Shown piece by piece: positions 52,347 through 60,438 of a DNA stretch of 64,000 nucleotides. The stretch is from Streptosporangium becharense. GTDB lineage: Bacteria > Actinomycetota > Actinomycetes > Streptosporangiales > Streptosporangiaceae. The position numbers and the translations under genes were made by a program. The notes below the pieces were generated by a model. It saw nothing but the letters and a program-made list of their open reading frames with translations, ran no database searches and was not told the DNA's origin. Positions within the stretch are counted from its first letter, which is position 1, and every line of letters begins with the position of its first letter. The DNA lies in assembly GCF_014204985.1 (NCBI RefSeq), contig NZ_JACHMP010000001.1, forward strand, positions 124,001-188,000. Reading direction: 5' to 3'.

Positions 52347-52537
52347 CCGGCCGGTGGGAGTGGCGATCCGGTCCGGTATGGTCCGCCGCCATCCGGGCCG
52401 GCCACTGTCCCATCACTCCCGCGACGGAACCTTCACGGTGAGTGAAGGCACTTCGGTATGTGGTGATCGACCTGCCGAACGGGAGAGGACGCAGTTCGCA
52501 GGCGGTGAGCGCGCGGGGCGAGGAGGATCCATCGCCC

Positions 52538-53281
52538 TCACCTCAAGAACTGTCGCTTACCCGACTTGAGCAGCAGTTCGGTGAGTTCGGCCGGCATGGT
52601 GATCATGCAGTCGTGGCCCGTCTCCAGTTCCCACACCTGTGCCGGGCTGCCGTTGGGCTGTATCGCTGGGACGGGCCGCCGCTCGATGCCCTCCGGTACG
52701 CCGGCGACGCAGTGAATGTGCGTCCGCGGAATCGTGCGCACGACCGGGTTGTCCAGCCGGACCGGTTGCCGCAAGCAGAGCACCGGCTGATCCGACAACA
52801 TCGCCCGCAACCACGCCACGTCCGCCGGGTCGGTGACGCCGAACAGGCCCAGGGGCGGCGGCAACTCGGGCATCGGCGGGATCCGCCAGCCGATCTCGGC
52901 CTCCGCGGCGCGGTCGATGAGGGCCTGGGTCACGGGATGCACATCCACCGCGCTCTCGCCGTCCTCAGGGACCATCGCGTCGAGATAGACCAGATGGGCG
53001 ATCCGGTCCGGGATTCGGTTGGCGGCCGACGAGATGACCAGCCCGGCGTAGCTGTGGCCCACCAGGATCACCTCGGTGAGGTCCTCCGCGGTGATCAGCC
53101 TGACGATGTCGTCGACGTGCGTGTCCAGCCCTACCTCGGGGCCGAGCAGGTGCGCTTTGTCGCCGAAGCCGGTCAACGACGGCGCGACCACCCGATGCCC
53201 GGCCGATACCAGCAACGGGACCACCCGCTCCCAGCATTGCCCGCTGTGCCAGGCCCCGTGTACCAGCAAATATGTTGACAT
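52538..53281 (-). CDS. Alpha/beta hydrolase (EstC/salicylate-esterase-like)
   Basis: 247 residues. It opens with STYLLVHGAWHSGQCWERVVPLL, then APSLTGFGDKAHLLGP, nucleophile elbow VGHSYAGLVI, an acid after RTHIHCVAG and His in ETGHDCMITMPAEL. This order and size match the EstC/methylesterase-like alpha/beta hydrolases common in actinomycetes. AAGGAG lies seven bases before the ATG. It is divergent from an XRE/MmyB regulator (162-bp gap), an arrangement typical of regulator-target pairs, so that regulator probably controls it. Confidence 0.92.
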   Translation of the reverse strand: MSTYLLVHGAWHSGQCWERVVPLLVSAGHRVVAPSLTGFGDKAHLLGPEVGLDTHVDDIVRLITAEDLTEVILVGHSYAGLVISSAANRIPDRIAHLVYLDAMVPEDGESAVDVHPVTQALIDRAAEAEIGWRIPPMPELPPPLGLFGVTDPADVAWLRAMLSDQPVLCLRQPVRLDNPVVRTIPRTHIHCVAGVPEGIERRPVPAIQPNGSPAQVWELETGHDCMITMPAELTELLLKSGKRQFLR

Positions 53282-53442
53282 GGTGTAGCTCCTTGCTCAC
53301 GGAAGGGAACCGCCGGCTGATTTCGCCGGTGTTCGTCCCGGAAATGAGGTTTCCGCTCACCCTCTGATGGAGCCAGAGCCCCCGCGATCCTGGGGGTGAC
53401 AGGACCAGGCACGCACGAAGGTGTGCGAATTACCGTGGGGAC

Positions 53443-54261
53443 GTGAGCGACGAATTCAACCTTCTCGGCGATTACGTACGCGCCCGCCGGGAGCTCGTCA
53501 CTCCTGAACAGGCCGGTATCCCCTCCGTGGGCGTACGGCGCGTGTCGGGCCTGCGCCGGGAGGAGGTCGCGATGCTCGCCGGCATCAGCGCCGACTACTA
53601 CCTGCGCCTGGAGCAGGGCCGCGACCGCAACCCCTCTGCGCAGGTCCTGGAGTCCCTCGCCCGCGTGCTGCGGCTCGACGACGACGCAACGGCCCACCTG
53701 CTACGCCTCGGGGCGGGAAAACCCCGGCGGCGACGGCGGCCCCGGAAGGAGAGCGTCCCTCCGGGCGTCGCCAAGCTCGTCGTCACCCTTCCGCTCCCCG
53801 CGTACGTGGAGGGTCGCTACTTCGACGTCCTCGCCGCCAACGCGCTGGCGAGCGCTCTGTCGCCGCGACTCGTGGCGGGGGGCAACCGCCTGCGGGACGT
53901 GTTCCTCGACCCCGCCGAGCAGGCCCTCTACCCAGACTGGGAGGACGCCGCGCAGGGCATGGTCGCCGGCTTCCGCGAGTCCGTCGGCACCGACACGGAC
54001 GATCCCCGATTCATCGAACTCGTCGGCGAGCTCTCCCTCGCCAGTCCTCGCTTCAGCAGGCTCTGGGCCCGCCACGACGTGAACACGTGCGAAGGCACAC
54101 CCAAGCACATCGACCACCCCCAGGTCGGTGGCCTGTGGCTGAATCGGGAGAGACTGGGCGTCAGCGGCGCGACAGGCCAGACGCTCGTCGTCCTCCACCC
54201 GGACCCCGGCACCGACAGTGCCGACAAGCTGGCGCTCCTCGCGTCCGTCACGCGGACATGA
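53443..54261 (+). CDS. XRE/MmyB-type HTH transcriptional regulator
   Basis: 272 residues. The N-terminal HTH is VRRVSGLRREEVAMLAGISADYYLRLEQGRDRNPSAQVLESLARVLRL (about 28-77), and the MmyB-like ligand-binding domain follows (YVEGRYFDVLAANALASAL ... DDPRFIELVGELSLASPRFSRLWARHDV...GTPKHIDHPQVG). The GTG start at 53443 lies six bases after a TACCGT box with no ribosome site, so it is probably leaderless. Divergence from the EstC-like hydrolase suggests direct control of that gene. Family members may bind fatty acids (known for MmyB-like structures). Confidence 0.92.
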   Translation: MSDEFNLLGDYVRARRELVTPEQAGIPSVGVRRVSGLRREEVAMLAGISADYYLRLEQGRDRNPSAQVLESLARVLRLDDDATAHLLRLGAGKPRRRRRPRKESVPPGVAKLVVTLPLPAYVEGRYFDVLAANALASALSPRLVAGGNRLRDVFLDPAEQALYPDWEDAAQGMVAGFRESVGTDTDDPRFIELVGELSLASPRFSRLWARHDVNTCEGTPKHIDHPQVGGLWLNRERLGVSGATGQTLVVLHPDPGTDSADKLALLASVTRT

Positions 54262-54291
54262 CCCCGCCCATGCTCAGCCACTCGGCCGGGG

Positions 54292-54411
54292 GCCCAGCCC
54301 GAGGAGATCGCCGAGGTGCTCTGCTTCCTCGCCTGGCCGCGCTCCAGGCTTCAACACGGGCACCGTGGTCGCGGCGGACGGCAGGTTCACCGCGATCCAA
54401 CCCGTCGGCGT
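54292..54411 (+). pseudogene. Short-chain dehydrogenase C-terminal relic
   Basis: The fragment reads AQPEEIAEVLCFLA, then a frameshift near 54340, then GFNTGTVVAADGRFTAI. This is the conserved C-terminal end of short-chain dehydrogenases (xPEEIAxxxxFLAS...TGxxxxxDGG). No Rossmann core is present. Confidence 0.65.
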
Positions 54412-54516
54412 CCACATCGCCGGAGGCCATCAGGGAGCCCTTGCAGGTGTGCCGCTGTCGTTCCAGGTGAGGCGGAGCCGAGGTCTCCCCGCCGGGTCAT
54501 CGGCGCGGACGACCGT

Positions 54517-54630
54517 ATGAAAGCCGACACCGCCTACCGTCTGGCCTGCGAAGGCACCGCCTTGCTGTGGCGGGGTGACTTCCACCATGCACGTTCTCCG
54601 AAAAGGCCGCATCACTTCGCACGACCGTGA
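54517..54630 (+). pseudogene. N-terminal relic of a class I methyltransferase
   Basis: Starts MKADTAYRLACEGTALLWRG then DFHHAR, which matches the opening of an actinobacterial class I SAM-methyltransferase family as I recall it. The frame diverges after about 27 residues and stops at 54630. The catalytic domain is absent. Confidence 0.5.
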
Positions 54631-54694
54631 TCATGCGGGTCGATGTAATCTCTGCGCTCCAGCCGACCGCACTCCACACGAGAGGGGTTTTCAA

Positions 54695-55219
54695 GTGTCG
54701 TCACCTGCCGATTCCCCGAATAATTCATTTCGAATGCCGCGAATTGGGACGGGAGTGGACATCCATCCGTTCATGAAAGACCGGCCGATGAGGCTAGCCG
54801 GACTTGATTGGCCGGACGAGTCCGTAGGGCTGGCCGGCGAACCGGACGGCGATGTCGTGGTCCATGCCGTATGCAACGCGCTTCTCACCGCGGCGGACCT
54901 CGGCGACCTCGGAACCCACTTCGACACCGCCACGCCGGAGTGGGAAGGCGCTTCCCCGACCCTGTTGCTGACCGAAACCGCCCATCTGGTCCGCTCGGCC
55001 GGTTTCGAGGTCGGCAACGTCTCAGTTCAGCTGATCGGCGAGCGGCCCAAACTGGGCCCCCGCAGGCAAGAAGCGCAGAAGGTCCTGGCCGCTGCGCTAG
55101 GCGCCCCGGTATTTCTCGGCGCCGCTACACCTGAGGGACTTGGCTTCGCAGGCCGAGGCGACGGTCTGATGGCGATCGCTAACGCGCTGCTTCTTGAGCT
55201 GCCCGGCTATTCGCGCTGA
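54695..55219 (+). CDS. ispF: IspF-like 2-C-methyl-D-erythritol 2,4-cyclodiphosphate synthase
   Basis: 174 residues. The core matches IspF: RIGTGVDIHPF supplies the metal-binding DxH, DGDVVVHAVCNALLTAADLGDLGTHF supplies the third His, VSVQLIGERPKLGPRR follows, and EGLGFAGRGDGLMAIANALLLELP is the C-terminal signature. GAGAGGGG lies seven bases before GTG 54695, which adds a short tail before MPRIG. IspF makes the cyclic diphosphate in the MEP isoprenoid pathway. No other MEP gene is near, and the gene sits among relics, so it may be a stray second copy. Sequence drift at several loops (DWPDESVGLAGE) hints at specialisation. Confidence 0.85.
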   Translation: MSSPADSPNNSFRMPRIGTGVDIHPFMKDRPMRLAGLDWPDESVGLAGEPDGDVVVHAVCNALLTAADLGDLGTHFDTATPEWEGASPTLLLTETAHLVRSAGFEVGNVSVQLIGERPKLGPRRQEAQKVLAAALGAPVFLGAATPEGLGFAGRGDGLMAIANALLLELPGYSR

Positions 55220-55222
55220 CGG

Positions 55223-55460
55223 ATGAAACACAGCCCCACCAAGAACGGCACGTTACTGGTGGTGAGCGGGCCGCCGGGCTCAGGCAAGATCACCCTGGCG
55301 CGCCGGATCGCCCAGCGGGTCGGCCGGCCACTGATCCGCCGTGACGAAATCCAAGCAAGGCCCGGTGCACGGCGCCTGCGCGACCCTCAGGGCCGCCCGG
55401 CACGGCGTGCGGGTCTTCACCGACCACCTCGGCGATGCCCCGGTGCCTGAACGGGAGGAG
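55223..55460 (+). pseudogene. P-loop kinase relic, frameshifted
   Basis: The frame opens LLVVSGPPGSGKITLARRIA then QRVGRPLIRRDEI, a Walker A and nucleoside-kinase-like start with Ile where Thr is usual. At about 55350 the homologous sequence moves to another frame (KQGPVHGACATLRAARHGVRVFTD) and then ends. It begins three bases after the IspF stop. Confidence 0.62.
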
Positions 55461-55487
55461 TCCGGCCAGGGCAGAGCCGTTCGAGCA

Positions 55488-56486
55488 CTACGGGCGCGGA
55501 TCTCCGGCCCGCCTGCCTGCGGTGCGGGTGTCGAACCGCCGGCGGTACTCCGACGGCGAGGTGTCGAAGGCCGCGGCGAAGCTCTGCCGCAGCGTGACAC
55601 TGCTGCCGAAGCCACATGTGGCGGCGACCTGATCGATCGACAGTTCCGTCGACTCCAGCAGCCGACGGGCCTCGTCGAGGCGCTGACGCTTGACCCAGAC
55701 GGCCGGGGTGACGCCGGTGGATGCCTGGAACGCTCGGATGAAGGTGCGCCGGCTCATGTGCGCGACGGCGGCCAGCCGCTCGACCGTGAGGGGTTCCGCC
55801 AGGTGCCGCAGAGCCCACTCCAACGCTCCGGTGATCGGGTCGTCGCAGGAGCGCGGGGGCAGGGGCCGTTCGATGTACTGTGCCTGCCCGCCCTCACGGT
55901 GCGGGGCCACCACGAGACTGCGAGCCACCCGGTTGGCCGCCGCCGCACCGAGCCTGCTGCGGACGAGGTGCAGGCATGCGTCGATCGCCGACGCCGTCCC
56001 GGCCGAGGTCAACACGTCACCGTGATCGATGTACAGCACGGAGGCGTCCGTGTCGACATCAGGATGCCGGGCGGCGAGCATGTCGACGGCCTGCCAGTGC
56101 GTGACGGCCGCGCGCCGGGACAGCAGGCCTGCGTCGGCGACGGCGAAGGCCCCCAGGCACAGCCCGGCGACCGTCGCGCCGCGGCTGTGAGCCCTTGTCA
56201 GAACTCGTCGAAGCGCCGGTCCGGCAGTACGACCGTCCTCGAACCAGGAGGGGACGACCACGACATCGGCCCCTTCAGCCGCCGTAGGCCCACGCACCTC
56301 GCCGAGTGTGTATCCCTCGGCGGTACGAATCGACCCCGCGCGATCCGAGAAGAGCATCGTCTCCCAGTCGCCCAGGCCCTGCCGGGCGACCTCGTCGAAG
56401 ACGAGTTGCGGTACAGAGAGGTGGAACATCGTGACGCCGTCGAAGGCGTAGACGGCGATCCGCAGAGCATCGTCGGACGTTGGCAC
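55488..56486 (-). CDS. GlxA family transcriptional regulator (DJ-1/PfpI plus AraC HTH)
   Basis: 332 residues. The N-terminal DJ-1/PfpI-like domain (RIAVYAFDGVTMFHLSVPQLVFDEV ... GATVAGLCLGAFAVADAGLL with the elbow Cys) is followed by a two-HTH AraC domain (PLTVERLAAVAHMSRRTFIRAFQASTG and LSIDQVAATCGFGSSVTLRQSF). I chose GTG 56484-56486 because a TACGAT box lies six bases before it; a TTG start ten codons earlier is possible. It is divergent from the isochorismatase-family hydrolase 109 bp away and probably controls it. Confidence 0.92.
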   Translation of the reverse strand: MPTSDDALRIAVYAFDGVTMFHLSVPQLVFDEVARQGLGDWETMLFSDRAGSIRTAEGYTLGEVRGPTAAEGADVVVVPSWFEDGRTAGPALRRVLTRAHSRGATVAGLCLGAFAVADAGLLSRRAAVTHWQAVDMLAARHPDVDTDASVLYIDHGDVLTSAGTASAIDACLHLVRSRLGAAAANRVARSLVVAPHREGGQAQYIERPLPPRSCDDPITGALEWALRHLAEPLTVERLAAVAHMSRRTFIRAFQASTGVTPAVWVKRQRLDEARRLLESTELSIDQVAATCGFGSSVTLRQSFAAAFDTSPSEYRRRFDTRTAGRRAGDPRP

Positions 56487-56595
56487 GAATCCATCGTAAA
56501 GCTGCACGCGTGCCAATGGTCAATGCGGTTCACCGCCCGCAGACTCGATGCGTCGCCTGCGAAGACGGCGGCAACGAGATCAAGGAGCACAGACC

Positions 56596-57237
56596 ATGAC
56601 CACCCCTCGCCGGGCACTCATCCTCATCGACGTGCAGCAGGAATACTTCGGCGGCGGCCCGCTGGAGATCCAGTATCCGCCCCACGCCGAGTCGCTGCCG
56701 CAGATCACGCACGCGATCGACGCGGCCACCGCCGCAGGTGTTCCCGTCGTCGCGGTGCAGCACACGATGGGCGAGGACGCACCCGTGTTCAACCCCACCC
56801 GGCCCGGGTTCCGTCTGCACCCGGAGGTCGAAAGCCGCCGCACGGACGAGTGGAAGTCGGTCGTCAAGCAGTACGGCACCGTGTTCGCCGGCACCGACCT
56901 CCTCGCCTGGCTGCGGGATCGCCAGATCGACACCATCACCCTCGTCGGCTACATGACCAACAACTGCGTGCTGGCCTCCGCCGCGGAGGCCGAGACCCAC
57001 GGCCTGGCCGCCGAAGTCCTCTCCGACGCCACCGGCGCGATCAACATCGCGAACGAGGCCGGTTTCGCCGACGCGAAGACGGTCCACACCACCCTGCTGG
57101 CACTGTTCAACTCCAACTTCGCCGCCGTCGCCGACACCGCGACCTGGTCCGGCGCCGTTGCCGCCGGACGGCCGCTGCCCAAGTCCGACCTCGGCACTTC
57201 CGCCGTGACGGGTGCGCAACGCGCCGCACAGGCGTGA
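56596..57237 (+). CDS. Isochorismatase family cysteine hydrolase
   Basis: 213 residues. The catalytic triad is visible: Asp in LILIDVQQEYF, Lys in EWKSVVKQYGTVFAGTDL and Cys in VGYMTNNCVLASA, where the nearby MTNNC cis-peptide region is family-typical. This fold hydrolyses amides and related bonds (nicotinamidase, N-carbamoylsarcosine and isochorismate hydrolases). AAGGAG lies eight bases before the ATG. It is divergently paired with the GlxA regulator. The substrate is unknown. Confidence 0.92.
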   Translation: MTTPRRALILIDVQQEYFGGGPLEIQYPPHAESLPQITHAIDAATAAGVPVVAVQHTMGEDAPVFNPTRPGFRLHPEVESRRTDEWKSVVKQYGTVFAGTDLLAWLRDRQIDTITLVGYMTNNCVLASAAEAETHGLAAEVLSDATGAINIANEAGFADAKTVHTTLLALFNSNFAAVADTATWSGAVAAGRPLPKSDLGTSAVTGAQRAAQA

Positions 57238-57269
57238 TCCACACGCCCACGTCTTCGCCGGGGCACAGC

Positions 57270-57392
57270 TGACGGGAGGTCGAACGGCTCGTCCAAGGGG
57301 GTGCGGGCGAGCGCGTAGCAGACGTAGTAGGTGATCTCCGTTGGGCCGGTAAGGGAGCGGCGGGCCAGGACCCTGCGGACGCGGCCGGACAC
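57270..57392 (-). pseudogene. IS701-family transposase relic (low confidence)
   Basis: The minus strand reads SGRVRRVLARRSLTGPTEIT then YYVCYALARTPLDE. This resembles the C-terminal part of IS701-type transposases (VLVRRS..DP.E.AYY...AP..TPL.EL) as I recall it. Nothing on either side extends it. The rest of the gap 57238-57554 shows no gene. It lies at the border between the regulator cluster and the biosynthetic locus. Confidence 0.45.
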
Positions 57393-57554
57393 CCGTCAGG
57401 GCCGGATCGGTACCCGGCCCAGGCATATACGTGCCGGCCGTGGGCGATGTCCCGTTCCCGTTCTCGGACGGACCTGGTGCTGCCCCGCAGGGAGCGCAAG
57501 GCGTCGCCGATCACCGGGAGCCGGAGGCTGCGCGCCATGAGGGGCCGCCGGGCG

Positions 57555-58094
57555 TCACTCCCCGGTCTGCCCGTCCACCGACTCCCGGAGGAGGTCGGCG
57601 TGACCGTTGTGACGCGCGTACTCCTCGATCATGTGGACCACGATCCACCGCAGGGACGGCGTCTCACCGCCGGCCCAGGGCCGTCGGGCCGGACGGCTCA
57701 GGCCGTCGTCGTCCAGCGCCTCGGCGACCGCCTCGCGGGAGTGGTCCACGGCCTTCTCCCACAGCGCGAACAACTCCTCCGGGGAGTCGTCGGCGGCGGA
57801 GTTCCACTCCCAGTCCTTGTCGGCGCGCCAATCCACGGTGTTCCACGGCGCGGATCGGTCTCGCCCGTGCAACCGGTAGGAGAACCAGTCGTCCTCCACG
57901 TACGCCAGATGCTTGAGCAGCCCGCCCAGCGTCATCGACGAGGCGCCGACCTTCGCCGTCAGCCCCGCGCTGTCGAGGCCCCGGCACTTCCACGCCAGCG
58001 TCGCGCGCTGGTAGTCGAGGAATCCCAGGAGGGTCGCCGTCTCGTCACCCGCGATAGGCGGCTCGGGGCGACCGTGCTCGTCCACATCAGTCAT
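57555..58094 (-). CDS. DinB family protein (DUF664)
   Basis: 179 residues. It has the DinB/DUF664 four-helix pattern: DETATLLGFLDYQRATLAWKC, LGGLLKHLAYVEDDWFSYRL with the first conserved His, and SLRWIVVHMIEEYARHNGHADLLRE with the second and third His ligands. Such proteins bind a metal, and many actinobacterial members are thiol (mycothiol) transferases. ATG 58092-58094 is seven bases after a TATGCT box, so it is probably leaderless. It lies 34 bp upstream of the LanB-like stop on the same strand and outside that operon's translational coupling. Confidence 0.9.
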   Translation of the reverse strand: MTDVDEHGRPEPPIAGDETATLLGFLDYQRATLAWKCRGLDSAGLTAKVGASSMTLGGLLKHLAYVEDDWFSYRLHGRDRSAPWNTVDWRADKDWEWNSAADDSPEELFALWEKAVDHSREAVAEALDDDGLSRPARRPWAGGETPSLRWIVVHMIEEYARHNGHADLLRESVDGQTGE

Positions 58095-58128
58095 GAACGG
58101 CAAGCATAACGACTGTGCTCACCGCTGG

Positions 58129-60438
58129 TCAGGAAACACGCGACCCCGTGTTCCGGGGACGTGACGCACCGGGTCTGACCGCTATCAGACGTAGTTCGGC
58201 GGTGTAGAGCTCGCCGTCGGCGTCCCGCAACCAGAGGTGGTCCAGGTCGGGCAGCATCTCGGTGACGGTGATCTCGCCGGAGCCCGCTTCGGCGGTACGA
58301 CGGATCAGTTTGGCCATGAGGTTCACCATGGGCAGGCTGCGGAAGTCCACCGCCAGCGGCTTCTTCTCGCTCGGCACCCGGATGAAGCCCCGTTCGGGCA
58401 GCCCGTGCCGGGATCGCCAGAGCCGCGCGGCGGCGTAACGCGAGCGTTCGTCCTTGAGGGCGGCCCAGGTGGGCTCGGCGGCCGGGAACGTCCAGGCCTC
58501 GCGGCTCATGACCAGCCGGTCGACGGTGACGCGCGGCCGGTGCCGTGACGGGCCGAGAGGGCGGAACGCGTTGGTCGTCAGAGCGGTCAGCAGGTCTCCG
58601 GCGGCTTCCAGGAACGGGTGGGTCCGGTCCTCCTCGCGGTGCCGTACGACGAGGACCTCGCCTTCTCGTGTCACGGAGTAGTCCAGGATGGAGTGCATGG
58701 TGATGCCGGGCGGGGGTTCGGCCGCCTCCCCCCCGATGCTCAGGTAGGCGTTGCCCGGCAGCATGAGTTCGGTGGCCCGGGACATGCGCGAGGTCGTCAG
58801 CGGCGAGTCCGCCCGGGGAACGATCAGCAGCCGGCCGTCCGGGTGGCTGGCCGCCGTCGCCTCACGCAGCCGGCCGGGATCGGGGTGCTGGCTGACGAAG
58901 GACCTGTTCTCGATGGTGTTGGCCGCGCAGTGCAGTTCGCCGAGCACGTAGCCGGCCTCGCCGCGCGCCAGGGCTTCGGCGTCGGTGGCGATCACCATGA
59001 GGTCCGGGGAGAACCAGCGGGCGCCGCTCCACCGGGGCGACCCCACCGGGAACTCGAGGGCGACCCGATCGGCGATGCCGGCGACCGAGACCCGGTGCTC
59101 CCGGACGTCCGCTGACGGCAGGCTGAGGATCCTGGCCCACTTCTCCTGGAACTCCGCCACCACCTCGTCGACGATCTCCGATTCCGGGCTGAGGGTGAGC
59201 TGCCCGAGTTCCGGCATGAGGGAGGTCAGGAGCTGGAGCAGCGGCATGTCCGCGCGGCCGGTCCTCGCGGTCTCCCGGTCGAAGATCTGACGCGCCAGGG
59301 CACCGTAGCGGCCACCGACCGTGTTGACGAGCCACAGCGCACTGTCCAGCAGCAAACCCAGCGGTGCGGCCAGAGCGGCGAGCGCCCGGGAACCCACCTG
59401 GACCTCGGCCGAGCGGACGGTGTCCTCGTAGACCAGCGTCCGGCCGGCGTACAGTCCGCCCGAGCGGCGGCCGGCCTCCCGGCCGGTGAGCCGCTCGAAG
59501 GTGTCGGCGAGCTCCCGCTGGGCCTTCATCAGCCTGTCGGCGTCCCCCGCGGCGGCGGCCACACCGTCCCGCGCCGCTGTCAGCTCCTCCAGTGGCCGCC
59601 TGATCCGGTCGCGGACCGACGGATCGGCGATCGCCTCGATCCGTGCCGCCAGCGTCCGCTCCGGCCAGGGCTCCAGCGGGCCGGACAGGTCGATCCGGAC
59701 CGCGCCGACCTCGCGCAGCCGCAACAGGGCCGCCACCGTGGCCGGGGCCGGCGGGTCACCGACGATCTCCCGCACGGTCCGGTGTCCGTCGCACAGCGCC
59801 AGGACCCGCAGTTCCGCGACCGTCAGCGTCACCGGCCTGCCGAACGGCCGGCGCAACAGCCTGCCGGTGAGCGACGCCGACAGCGCGCGCCGGGGACGCA
59901 GCCAGAACCACACCTCGGGCAGGGCGGCCAGCGTCTCGGCGAGCGTGCTGATCGCCCAGTCCTCGAAATAGGTGGTGCGCCGGGACAGGAACCCCGTCCC
60001 GGGGTCCACGACGATCCCCGTGTCCTCCGGCACCAGCCGGGCCCAGCCGAACGGACCGAAGAATCCCACCGTGTCGTTCTTGAGGCAGTAACGCTGCAGG
60101 TAGGTCGCGATGGTCAGCTCATGGCGGCGACCGCCGCGCGTGGCGCGGGGCTCGCCCGCCGCCACCTTGTCCAGGGTGAAGCGGACCACCTGCGGGCTCT
60201 GCCACGCCACCGCCTCGCGGAAGGCGCCGTCCACCGCGATCCGGCCCATGGCGGCGGACAGGCGCTCGGCGGCCTCGGCGTAGGCCTCCTCGTAGCCCGC
60301 TCCGGAGTCGGCGGCGGCGGCGAGCTCGTCGTCGCAGATCTCCAGGAACCTCCCGGCGGGGAATCCGGCGCCGCGCAGCGCGACGTCGCGCCACACGAAC
60401 CAGCCGGTGCCGCCCAGCGGCACGTGATGCTCGCTCAT
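58129..60438 (-). CDS. LanB-like protein (lantibiotic dehydratase N-terminal domain)
   Basis: 769 residues matching the N-terminal (glutamylation-type) domain of class I lantibiotic dehydratases: TIATYLQRYCLKNDTVGFFG near 110-128, PFGWARLVPED, RTTYFEDWAISTLAETL, LAALCD-like HTH region (LRVLALCDGHRTVREIVGD), LYAGRTLVYEDTVR, SAYLS-equivalent GNAYLSIGGE, and a C-terminal PRVTVDRLVMSREAWTF. The elimination domain (SpaB C-type) is absent. LanB enzymes use glutamyl-tRNA to modify Ser/Thr, and small relatives (PEARLs) add amino acids from aminoacyl-tRNA. The ATG shares a base with the NRPS stop (TGATG), so the two proteins are made together. Confidence 0.86.
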   Translation of the reverse strand: MSEHHVPLGGTGWFVWRDVALRGAGFPAGRFLEICDDELAAAADSGAGYEEAYAEAAERLSAAMGRIAVDGAFREAVAWQSPQVVRFTLDKVAAGEPRATRGGRRHELTIATYLQRYCLKNDTVGFFGPFGWARLVPEDTGIVVDPGTGFLSRRTTYFEDWAISTLAETLAALPEVWFWLRPRRALSASLTGRLLRRPFGRPVTLTVAELRVLALCDGHRTVREIVGDPPAPATVAALLRLREVGAVRIDLSGPLEPWPERTLAARIEAIADPSVRDRIRRPLEELTAARDGVAAAAGDADRLMKAQRELADTFERLTGREAGRRSGGLYAGRTLVYEDTVRSAEVQVGSRALAALAAPLGLLLDSALWLVNTVGGRYGALARQIFDRETARTGRADMPLLQLLTSLMPELGQLTLSPESEIVDEVVAEFQEKWARILSLPSADVREHRVSVAGIADRVALEFPVGSPRWSGARWFSPDLMVIATDAEALARGEAGYVLGELHCAANTIENRSFVSQHPDPGRLREATAASHPDGRLLIVPRADSPLTTSRMSRATELMLPGNAYLSIGGEAAEPPPGITMHSILDYSVTREGEVLVVRHREEDRTHPFLEAAGDLLTALTTNAFRPLGPSRHRPRVTVDRLVMSREAWTFPAAEPTWAALKDERSRYAAARLWRSRHGLPERGFIRVPSEKKPLAVDFRSLPMVNLMAKLIRRTAEAGSGEITVTEMLPDLDHLWLRDADGELYTAELRLIAVRPGASRPRNTGSRVS

